Positions 32,031 to 41,700 of a stretch of 64,000 nucleotides of DNA are shown piece after piece. The DNA is taken from assembly GCA_033297075.1 (NCBI GenBank), contig MU858137.1:62001-126000 (forward strand), written 5' to 3'. The notes under the pieces are model-generated. The model made no database searches. It saw nothing but the letters and a program-made list of their open reading frames with translations, and was not told the DNA's origin. The stretch comes from Rhypophila decipiens. Lineage: Eukaryota; Ascomycota; Sordariomycetes; Sordariales; Naviculisporaceae. Position numbers and translations under genes: made by a program. Numbering within the stretch: position 1 is the first letter of the stretch; every line of letters begins with the position of its first letter.

Positions 32031-32729
32031 TTACTGCTCGGTCTGGAAGTAGTTGAGGAGGATGGTGCGCTCCTGAGACTCCTCACCCCAGTCCTTGACA
32101 ACGACGCAAGAGCAGTTTACGACCTTGCGAGCGTTGCCCTCACGGTCGAGGACGCCTAATGACAGAGATTAGCCAAATGCTTGTCTTGTTTTCCGTTTCC
32201 CTGGGTCGACTCACAGAGACCGGCCCACTCGCCGAGCTGCTTGCCATCGGGGACCTTGATGAGAGGGATCTTGTGCTCGGAGCAGAGGGCGATGACGAGC
32301 TTCTTGTAAGCCTCCTCCTCGCAGGACTCGTTCAGGACGCACATGTGCGCCTGTCTCCGGTCGAGGGCCTTGGAAGCCTCGCGCAGACCGCGGGCAAGAC
32401 CGTCGTGCATGAGGGAGAGCTTGAGGACTCCCTTCAGGGCGTCCAGGACGGACATCTGACCCTTGGAGGCGGCATCGGCCGGAACCTCAACCTCCTCGGA
32501 GACCTCGATGGTAGCGTTCTCTTCTACGTCCGACTGTTTTCGCACCCACGGTTAGCTTCCCATCGTTTTCAGGGTATTGTATCGTGTTGGTGGCGTCATG
32601 GTAGTCGCATTCGCGGCCGGCGACGTCGCAAAAACCGGGCTCAGTTCTAACGGCGGTGACGACAATCAAGAAAGTTCAGGATCGGTGGAGGGGTAGTCGA
32701 AAGTTAAAAGGAAGGGACAATCTCACCAT
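32031..32729 (-). CDS. rps12: 40S ribosomal protein eS12 (Rps12)
   Basis: Exons in transcription order: 32729..32727, 32533..32215 and 32155..32031 (148 residues). Exon 1 codes only the initiating Met; intron 1 (193 nt, GTGAGA...GCTAACC...AACAG) follows the ATG directly. The product starts [20 protein letters not shown]; the body [31 protein letters not shown] helix, [19 protein letters not shown] and [17 protein letters not shown] is diagnostic; it ends [20 protein letters not shown] plus TEQ. The acidic N-terminus is usual for eS12. It is a component of the small-subunit beak, with an L7Ae/L30e-like fold. Intron 2 is 59 nt. It is divergent from the uS8 gene over 656 bp, so the two proteins of the same subunit probably share a promoter. 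Confidence 0.96.
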
Positions 32730-33385
32730 CTTGACGATATTGTTGCAAGTAAGTTGTCGGTGCGATCCTCGAAGAGTTGGTGGTGATTTTTTAGGATTTT
32801 CCTTTTCAATGTGTCGTGGATGGCGCTGGAGAAGTTCCACGAGTCGAAGATGCCGATAATAATGGGATGTGCGTGTTTGTGGTGGGGTCCCACTAATCGG
32901 CACTCAATTGGCAGTTGGAAAATGCTAAATTTTGTGTGGCAGCATTGGGGACAGCTGCCAGTGCGGGGAGCTGTGGGAGCTCCAACGTTAGGGTTGCCGA
33001 AATTTGCAATAAGCACGGGCCACCCACCAAATTACCCCTAGTTTTCTCGGCCCATCTTTTTTTTGTCTGCGCAACCATCAAACTTTTGCAATCCCTCAAC
33101 CCAACGCCGACGCCAGTCCACCGAGGTAAGTGTCGAATATTCCGAGGAGAATGACCTGAAAGAAAACAGGATCATGCCTTTTGCGAAGGCCGGGGAGAGC
33201 AATCAAAGATGGCGCGCTTGTCGATGATACGCTTCTCCCCTCCGGCAATTGAGCAGGCAGAACCTTCGTTACAAGAAGGCACTCTCCTCCGCTCTTCGGG
33301 CCTCGACAAAAAGGCTAACGATCGCAATCTCAGATACCTCACTTCCCATTCCTGATTTGAGAATCTCCGCACCAATACCGTCAAG
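32730..33385. promoter_or_regulatory. Bidirectional ribosomal-protein promoter (rps12 / rps22) with telobox
   Basis: The 656 bp between the two start codons include GTTAGGGTT at 32987..32995, a telobox matching the Tbf1-type site known in ribosomal protein promoters of many ascomycetes. A probable 5' untranslated intron of the uS8 gene lies within it (33126..33333). The binding factor is inferred. Confidence 0.6.
33126..33333 (+). other. Probable 5' untranslated-region intron of rps22
   Basis: The sequence has a strong donor GTAAGT at 33126, a branch site GGCTAACG near 33313 and an acceptor AATCTCAG ending at 33333, 52 nt before the uS8 start codon. Its 208-nt length matches the coding-region intron of the same gene. 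Leader introns are common in fungal ribosomal protein genes. Confidence 0.55.
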
Positions 33386-33985
33386 ATGGTCCGCACTTCC
33401 GTCCTCCACGATGCTCTCAACAACATCAACAACGCCGAGAAGAGCGGCAAGCGTCAGGTCCTGATCCGCCCCAGCTCCAAGGTCGTTGTCAAGTTCCTCC
33501 AGGTCATGCAGAAGCACGGTAGGTTTTCTCTCAAATCTCTCACACACTTCTCCCATGCCAATTCGGCATGATAACTAGACGACGGTCTCAAATATCCCAC
33601 GACTCTTGTCCTTTAAGTTGCCGATAGATGAAATTCTGCGAGGATCTTACACATTCTCGGAGTACCCCAATGAAGTACAATGTTTAAATTCTCGCAACAA
33701 TTCGCTAAAACTCTTTTCTTTTCAGGTTACATTGGCGAGTTTGAGGAAGTTGACGACCACCGTTCCGGCAAGATCGTCGTCCAGCTCAACGGCCGCCTCA
33801 ACAAGTGCGGTGTCATCTCCCCCCGCTACAACATCCGCCTCAACGAGCTCGAGAAGTGGGTTGTCAAGCTCCTGCCCGCCCGTCAGTTCGGTTATGTCGT
33901 CCTTACCACCTCTGCCGGTATCATGGACCAGGAGGAGGCGAGACGCAAGCACGTCTCTGGCAAGATCATCGGCTTCTTCTACTAG
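33386..33985 (+). CDS. rps22: 40S ribosomal protein uS8 (Rps22/S15a)
   Basis: Exons are 33386..33518 and 33726..33985 (130 residues, exactly the family length). The product reads [20 protein letters not shown], then [60 protein letters not shown] and the C-terminal [20 protein letters not shown] plus KIIGFFY. The intron (207 nt, GTAGGT...TTTTCAG) splits the Gly of KHGYIGE. It is a core small-subunit protein that binds the 18S rRNA central domain. It is divergent from rps12. Confidence 0.97.
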
Positions 33986-34780
33986 ACTACCTCTATCAGG
34001 AATGGTTAGGGGGTTTGGGGCAGGTCAAAATAAAAGGAACACAAAAATCCGGGCATGATTATGGCGTTTTGGGGCATATAATGATTGATGATACCATTCC
34101 ATTTAGATATGGACATGCAACAGGGCATGCATTTTCGCTATAGAAGCTGCTGCTTGCAGATCACGCCCCAAAGTGACTAATTTCTGTCCTCATTCTGCTG
34201 AAGCCGTGTAAAAGAGTGTTGTTATCAGATGAGTGTTGAATGCTGGAGGCTCCGTACACGGGAGACTCGTACCCCTATTTCTGGTCCCCCTTTTAGCAGT
34301 AGAAACAAAGTGCAGCAGCTCGAGTGTTTTATCCGCGGCCCCTTTTCATTCATCATTCTCACGCCGATTAACTGCCCCTTCGCCAGTCGAGTAGGGATCA
34401 TACGCCTGCCCGATCTTGGGTCTTTAGTTTTCATCTCCATTGTCAGCTGAGATTCAATTTTCCATCATGTACACTTGTGATTATGTACTCGTAGGTGTAT
34501 GTAAATGGGCTAGGGGGTATCAACGACACCCAACCTTTTTGTTGTAACTGTAAAGAAACTCCAACCGCCAGCCAGTTTATGCATCCAATAACAACATTAC
34601 ATACATACATTATAAGCAGAACCAAGAGAGAGAAATATTCCAACAAAAATGAGAGAAGTCTAGATACATGTGTATGTACAGAAACAAAGATCCGCTCAGA
34701 TGATGCAATCTGCGAAACCCCATATCCAAACCTGGGATGATCAAAACCACACGCAACTACGTACCGGTATATGCTTGCTT
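33986..34780. other. Convergent intergenic region, no gene seen
   Basis: About 800 bp lie between the uS8 stop (+) and the GT90 stop (-), presumably the 3' untranslated regions. ACAT microsatellite-like repeats occur near 34598-34612. Nothing else was recognised. Confidence 0.5.
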
Positions 34781-36768
34781 TCAATCAGAGAATCCAATAT
34801 TCTCCCTATCATCGTCGATAACACGGCCGTATCTGTATCAAATTAATTGTTGTCAGCTTCTTCACTCTCTACAATGTTTGTTGTTGTCAGGGGAAGAAGG
34901 GAAGGAAGGAGCAACGACAGTCGTCCCGAGAACACCCAAAATACACGGGAAGAAAGGAACCACAGAACAACACCAAAAAAAAAAGGGAAAAAGGCAAGTA
35001 CTCACTCCAAAAGCAACCGAAAAAACCAAACCTCCATATCCTCCTTCCTAACAACTTTATTACTCCAGTCCTGACTAACAACCGCGACCCGTTCCGCCTC
35101 TTTTTTCCCCAACTCATCCTCATCAAACCACCTCACGGCCTCGAGCCACTCGTCCCCCCTGACACTAAGCGGTATATAATGCGCCCACGGCCGGAGCCAT
35201 TCATAGTGCCACTCTCGAAAAATCGCCCATTTGAATACCAGACTGTTACTCTTCAGGAAGGAGTAGAAGCGCCCGGAAAAGGCGTTTCCGTCAATGTCGA
35301 GGACGTATTTGTACTTGAGGGCGTCGGTCTGGGAGGCGTATTTTTTTAGGTCAAAGAATTCTTTCTGGGCGGAGCAGTCGCCTGGGTCGCACTGCCCAAT
35401 GTGAGAGAAGTAGACGTTGAAAAGGTGTTTGTACTCGCCGCGGGAGATTTCTTGGGGGGTCCAGGCGGGTTTCTCGTCGGAGCCCGTGTTGGTTAGGATG
35501 AGGGCCTTGTCGGGGGCGTTGATCTTTGTGACGAAGCGCTGGCGGTGTTGGCGGCGCCAGCCGCCGTTGCGGCTGAAGCCGCCTGTTGTGGAGCCGCGCC
35601 AGTAGAGCTCGTTTGTCTTGAGGGACCAGGAGGGATCGGTGGCGGGATCGTAGGGGACTTTGTCGAACCAGTACCAGGGGGAGGGGTAGAGGATGTCGGA
35701 GTAGGAGGATATCTTGGACTGCGAGAAGATGGGGAAGAGGTCGTGCACGATGTTGAATGCGTTGGGCCGGTCGAAGAAGCCAAAGGTGCTGGAGAGGGAG
35801 GGGGAGAGGCAGATGTCGGACTGGGCGGTCTGGTTGTAGACGAAGCCGAGGTCGCCGATTAGGTACTGGGATATGTCGTCGAGGACTTCGTCTTCTTCGA
35901 TTGCGCGCGCCGGGGTCGAGGGCGGGCAGGACATGCGGCTGTTTGTCCAGGTTGGCTGGTGCGCGAACACGTTGAAGCGCGTTAGTTTGGTCGTGTCGAA
36001 GTGGGTTCCGTCGTTGAGGCCTCGTGGGTTTGGGGTGAAGGAGTTTTTTGGGGTCGAGATGGCGTTGGCGGCGGGCATGTAGAGGTTCTTTGCTCGGTCG
36101 ATCAGACGGGTCATGTCGTCGTAGGGGACGATCACTCGCGGCTCGTCGTGGATGTTGAAGGCTAGGTCCATGTCGGGGAGGTGCTTAACAAAGGGCTCGA
36201 TCATGCCCCTTGTGGCGTCTCGCTGCCAGTCGGTCCCGCCCTGGATGTTGGTGATGTTGCCCCCGCGGATCTGAACCCCGAGGAGGGAGTTGTCAAAGCC
36301 TAGGGCTTCTTTTGCTCGCGCGCGCGTGGTTGCCGGTTTGAGTCCCCAGAACGGGGTCATCAGTTCGTGGATCAGATCGAACTCGTCGGGCAGCTGGATG
36401 TGCTTGCCCTGGGCGTAGGCCCACCACTTGTCAAAGTTGGGAGGCGGGTGGATCCCATATCGTCGGCGGTACTCCTTCGTGGCGTCGCTCAAGGTGCGCG
36501 ACTGGCGCGCGAGCACCTTTTGCAGATCTCGCTCGGCTTGGCCCACCAGATGCCATAACGGGTGAGAGCCCTTCTTGCCGGGTTTGGGCTGCGGTTTCGG
36601 TCGTTTCGTGTCGAGGTTATTGCTCGGTGGTTGTTGGGCTGTAGAGCCGCTGCCGGATGCGCCACTCCATGTCGTCTTTGAAGATGGCGATGATGACCCA
36701 CGAAGAAGGAAGAAGCAAAAGCTCAAGAAGCCAAAAGTCGCAAGGAGGACCAGCCGCGTCCGCCGCAT
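34781..36768 (-). CDS. GT90 family (CAP10/rumi-like) glycosyltransferase, type II membrane protein
   Basis: Exons in transcription order: 36768..35006 and 34832..34781 (604 residues). The 173-nt intron (GTGAGT...GATACAG) is near the end; splicing continues RLLLE into YGRVIDDDRENIGFSD, replacing an immediate stop at the donor. One signal-anchor helix (residues ~6-23, LVLLATFGFLSFCFFLLR) follows an MRRTR start, so the catalytic part should face the Golgi/ER lumen. A Ser/Pro/Lys stem covers ~24-75. CAP10-type features are WYWFDKVPYDPATDPSWSLK, ELYWRGSTTGG near the middle, and KYVLDIDGNAFSGRFYSFLK with SLVFK and HYIPLSV in the C-terminal third. GT90 members transfer xylose or glucose; the cryptococcal Cap10 is needed for capsule. 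The donor and acceptor of this protein cannot be told. It is in tail-to-tail orientation with rps22. Confidence 0.87.
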
Positions 36769-37503
36769 CTTTGTGACTCTCTCTATATCGGGCCCTCTTG
36801 TTTATATCCTATCCGCGCCGACTTTGCGCCTATCCTCCAACCAGTCGTCGATGTTGCGGTACGGAATATTCGATATAGATAAAACGAGCGTCGGAGAAGC
36901 CAAGATGTAACTTAGATGGTCATATCGCTCGCATTCAGTTCGCCGCTTTCGCTCGTAGTGTACAAAACATTGGATATCCAATTGGCAAGGCAACGAGTCT
37001 ATTTCGGCAGAGGAAAAACCTGAAAACAAAAAGGGTGCAAAGAAGTTGGACAAACCACCATCGTTTGGGAATCTCCTTTGGTGATAATAATTCGTTCGCC
37101 GTTGCAATCAAGTCGTCGCTCGCCATTTGACAGGGGGGGTTTCCGGACCAATCAGAGCACATTTTATATAGTCTGTTATCAGATTATGATGATGACCGTT
37201 GCAGGACAGGGATGCTAATGAAATCTAGATCGACCCCCTGAAAACGGGAGTGCGAAATACACAGTTTGTACGGCATACTGTGACCGCCGTTCGCCATATC
37301 AGTCGTTTTGAAAACAACGCTAGTAAGCATGTAGCACACCACATGTCGACTTTTGACAACTGGCTGGATCTCAAAATTGTAACTATTCGCAACCACAAGC
37401 CGAATAGTAGATGCGAGTAACGGCGGTGTGCTGAATGGGTATATAACCATTGAATTGCAGAAGGTTCTGATAACTTCTGTAATTTGAGCTCCTTTTTAGG
37501 AAC

Positions 37504-37544
37504 GGTTTGGCCGAGTGGTATGGTTCTTGGCGCTCGCCGTCACT
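37504..37544 (+). other. tRNA-like 5'-half fragment with perfect box A
   Basis: GGTTTGGCCGAGTGGTATGG at 37504..37523 contains TGGCCGAGTGG, which fits the RNA polymerase III internal box A (TRGCNNAGTGG) and the 5' part of Ser/Leu tRNAs. After about 40 nt the resemblance stops where the inverted-repeat element begins; no box B (GGTTCGAATCC type) is found downstream on either side of the element. It is therefore a fragment or a tRNA-derived SINE remnant, not a complete tRNA gene. Confidence 0.35.
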
Positions 37545-37849
37545 ATGCGCATACAAGCCAGTTAGTAAGGTAACTATTCTAAGTATACTCAATCTGAATA
37601 TTAAGTCGTATTGAGTATGCAGATTAAACATATAGAGTTGTTAATAAAAATGAAGAAAAGGAGTATTTTGCAGTTTTTTCCAAATATCTCTTAGTATTTA
37701 CTTGGTAAATTCGGTTTTTTTTTCGATATAAAGACTACTTTTTCAGTCATTAACAACTCTATACGTTTAATCCGCGTACTTAATACGACTCGATATTCGG
37801 ATTCAGTATACTCAGAATGGTTACCTTACTAACTAGCTTATATACACAT
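37545..37849. mobile_element. MITE-like inverted-repeat element with transition-biased arm divergence
   Basis: The left arm (37545 to about 37642) and the right arm (about 37752 to 37849) are inverted copies of about 98-105 nt around a loop of roughly 100 nt. Landmarks: AGTTAGTAAGGTAAC at 37560..37574 pairs with GTTACCTTACTAACT-type sequence at 37820..37834; TATAGAGTTGTTAAT at 37631..37645 pairs with ATTAACAACTCTATA at 37749..37763. The arms differ at about 13 sites; all but one are C/T or G/A transitions. This is consistent with repeat-induced point mutation or 5-methylcytosine deamination. No reading frame for a transposase is present. The exact ends and target duplication are unclear. Confidence 0.65.
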
Positions 37850-38732
37850 CTATTATACAGCGTGGTAGTAGAAGTCGTTGAAATGCTCAAAATGTTCAAT
37901 TTGGCCAAAAAGTGGTGTGTGACACATGCTCACTAGCGTACTTTTCAAAAACCACTGACTTGGCTAATCGCGGTCACAGTAGAAATCTATGTACGGTACG
38001 GTATAGAACTGTAGTATAATACGTGTGAAATACAGCCCCTGAAAGTTGTATGTTTGTTCAATTGTTCGTTGCTGTAGAAAGGATGTGCTAATTTTATTGA
38101 CATTATCACAAGAACAACCCAGACTATAATCTGCATTATCAGTAGAAAGAGAATCATAGCAGTATAGACAAGAGTATGAGAAGCTTGTTTGACACTTCCG
38201 TTTTCTCTTTTTACACTACCTGAACACCAGTCATCAACTCATAAAGATCTAAACATGACACTGGAAGCTTGATATGACCTCGCCTGTAATCGTAAGCCGC
38301 GCACCACAAACCACAGACTCTTAACCCCCGTTATGGCCATGCCAGCTTCTGCAGTTTCTTTCCTCTTGAGCCATTCATCACGATCTAGTCATATAGCAGG
38401 AGGATGTCATGTCCGATTTGTCTGTCTGTCTGTCTGTCCAGCTTCAATGCACTTTTGTATTCTCAAGTAAACATTTTATTTTCTAAATGACCAACTTTTG
38501 TTTTACCCCTTCTTAAAAAAAAAAAAGAAAGAAAAAACTACATAACAACTAACTGACAAACTCCTGACCCATTAATGCCTTCCTGTACGCCAAATATCAA
38601 CAAAATATTGAATAAACCATCTAGCTCCAGTCTAATAACATCCATGACAAACAAACTAAAACAACGTCCTTTTTCATACCCCTTCACCACCAGACACCCC
38701 CCTTACTATTCTTCAAGTACATGTAAATCTAC

Positions 38733-41700
38733 CTACCTAGTAACCTCACTAAACCAACTCCTCAACAAACCCGCCAACGCCCCCGGCAGATCCTCCAAGT
38801 CATGCACAACCAGAAAATAAGGAAACGGAAAGCTGTCCAAGTACTTGACCAACTTGACCGTCGACTCCCCATCCCTGCCTTTAACAAACTCGACCTCCTT
38901 CAGATCCAGCACAGAACTCCCGCTGCCCTTGGCATTGTCCATCATGATAAACACACACATGATCCTCTGCTCGAGCGCCTCTCGCAGCAACGGGCGCAGG
39001 GTTTCTCTCTCAGACTTGCCGACCATCCCGTCTGACAGGATCAAGGCCAACTGCCAGAGGTCTTCTGACCCAGACGACGCGCTATTTCGCAAGCGGGCTT
39101 CGGAAAAGTGGCTGATTGTTGTTCGTAAGAGCTCACACATGTTGGTCTGTTCTTGCTTAAAGGTAAACTGCTGGAGAACCCTGGCGCCGGCGTCGTGCGA
39201 CGAGAATCCCGGGTCCCCGAGCGAGTGCGCGACAAACGTCTTTTCGCCGAACCCGAGCACGCCAATCTGGCCTGCTTCCAGCATTGTCAGGGACCGCGTC
39301 ATCATGACCAGCGACTCGAGCGCCAGCGCGCCCGCCCCGTTGTTGAGCATCGACATGGAATCGTCCACGCAGACCATGATCTGGTAGGTTCGCTTGGTGG
39401 GTATCGCCCGGCGCATCCAGATCTTGTCGCGCTTAAAGTCGGATGCGATGTAGGATATTATGGAGCGGATGCGCAGGCGCTTGCCTGTCTTGTAGGCGCC
39501 GCTTAGCTTGGTTGCTTGGGAGGGGGTCAGGATCAGCCTGAGCTGGGAGGCCAGAGACAGAGCGAGGGAGTGCGTCCTTGTCTGGAAGGTGGTCCACAAG
39601 TCCAGGGCTTCGTGGAAATCACGCAGTTCCTTTTGGGCTTCGTCGTCGAGGTGTGTATGGGATAGCTGTTCAGAGGTTTCTTGCACTTGTTCGTCTTCCT
39701 CGTCGACGTCCTTTTCGACTTGGGTGGTGGGTTTTTGGTCGGCGTCGTCTGGGTCTGCGACGTTGGGATTGCCTTGCTTGGTAGAGACGCCCGAACGTTC
39801 GTCGCGGTCGGCCTTGGGCACCTCGTCTGGCACCTCGGGCTCTGCATCTTGCATGTCGACGTCGTCCTCTGCCTTGTCTTGGTCGTCGTCCTTGGGCATG
39901 ATCATGTTGTTGGCATCGTCGGCCTTCTCGTCCTGGTCAATGGCCATGGCATCGTCAAAAGGCTTGACGTCCTCTTCTGTAGCGTTGCCAATGGCTTGGG
40001 TGTCCGCTTCGGCCGTCTCGTCCTGAAGATGCTGGAACTCGGCTTTGGCCATGTCCGCATCGGGCTGCTGCTTTGAGTCCTGCTCATTGTCTGACGCCTT
40101 CTGGATGTCCTTTTGGTTCTTGTACCACCGCTCCAGCGCATCGCCCAGCTTCTTGAACGGCTGGCTCTCGGCAGTGTCTGCCTGGTCCGCCGCGCCGTTG
40201 TCCTGGTCCATGTTGGATTGCACGCCTTGTTCGCCCGGTGCTTTGTCGTTTTCGGGTTCTTGCTGGGTGACATCGCCCTGTTCTTTCTGAGCGGCCTGGT
40301 TCTGGCCCGTCTCGTCCTCCATGTCTTCGTCCTGGCCGAGACCGCCGCCGTTCTGGACGTCGCTCGGGGCAGAATTGTCTTGCTGGGCAGCCTCGCTGTC
40401 GTTCAACGGCTGCTGCTGCTTGTCTTGCTCCTCGTCTTGACCCTCCTTTTCCGCCTCGGGCTCGGCCTCAGGTTCCTCCTTGTCAACATCCATCTCATTC
40501 TCATCTTCAGCCCCAGCACCGTCGACATCTTCATTCTCGGGAATCTCGGCTTCATCTTCCTCCTGATACTCCTGCTCCTGCTTCGTCTCCTCACCTTCAT
40601 TCTCCTCATCATCATCTTCCTTGCCCTCTTTCTTCTCACTCTCCTCGATATCATCCCCATCCTCGAGATGATCAAGATCATCCAAATTATCCTCCTCACC
40701 ATCCTCCCCCTCATCCTCCAAATCAATATTCATGTCCTCCGGCAAATCCAACACCTCCTGCTCCTCGGTATTCTCATTCCGATTAAGCTCCTCCCGCGCC
40801 ATATTCTCTTCCTCCTGACCCAATTCCCCATCCTCGTCAGCTTCATCCTCTTCCCCCTTGCCTTCCCCGCCTTCCTTCTCCTCCTCGCCCTTCTTCTCCT
40901 TCTCTTTCTTTTGATCATCCCCCGCAGCCGCCGTCTCATCCTCGTCCTTCTTGCCAGAGTCATTATCGCCCCGTTGATCCTTCTCGGCATCCTCCTCTCC
41001 ACTCCCGTCCCACATCTTCTCATCAACAGCGGTAGGATCCAAATCATCCACGTCCCCGGCCTCTTCGTTCTCTTCTTCGTCGTCTTCGTCTTTCCCAGCA
41101 TCATGGTCAGAATCCGCCCCTTCCTCGTCTTTCTCTTCGTCCTCGCCGACATCGCCCATCTCACCCTCTAGCTCGTCATTGCCCATATCGACGGCGTCTT
41201 TCTCGTCCTTCATGTCGCCATTTTGCGGCTCTTTGTTCTTCTCCTGAGCTAGATCGGATAGGTCTTCATCGGCGCCGACGTCCTTGGAAATATCCTCGGC
41301 GTCGTTGTTGTCAGCGTCTCCTAGACCGGTGCCAGTCTCGACATTGCCCGACTCGCCGGTCTTTTCGTCGCTCTTTTCCTGCGGCGTGCAGAAGCCCTGG
41401 GTGGCGATCTGGGTGAATGAGCTGGACAGGGTAAAGCCCAGCCGGCAGGTTGTGCGGTGGAGTTGTCCGTATTGGGCCAGGTTCTGGCGGCAGGTGGCAG
41501 CGTATTGCTCCATGACGGGGAGGACGCAGCGCAGTAGTAAGGGGGCTGCCTTGTTATTTCCACTCGAGCATGATAATAACGTCTTGAGCGAGAAAAGGAC
41601 GTCGTTGATTTCGGATGCAATGATTTTGATTCTGAGCGCGTCGATGGATTTCTCGAGGCCGTCGTGGTACTTGAGAAGCCAGCCTGCGTCTTCGGTCGTC

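Larger units (their letters stand above)
36769..38732. other. A+T-rich intergenic region with MITE-like element
   Basis: Nearly 2 kb between the GT90 start and the midasin stop have no supportable gene. From about 37.4 kb it is clearly A+T-richer than its surroundings. It carries a 305-bp inverted-repeat element, a tRNA-like box A fragment, and a GTCT microsatellite near 38420-38440. Confidence 0.55.

Noticed and set aside
40113..41171. 352-codon plus-strand open frame rich in Leu/Ile/Val
   Set aside because: It is the antisense of midasin's acidic Asp/Glu tract; complementing GAN codons yields long hydrophobic strings. It has no independent gene signals.
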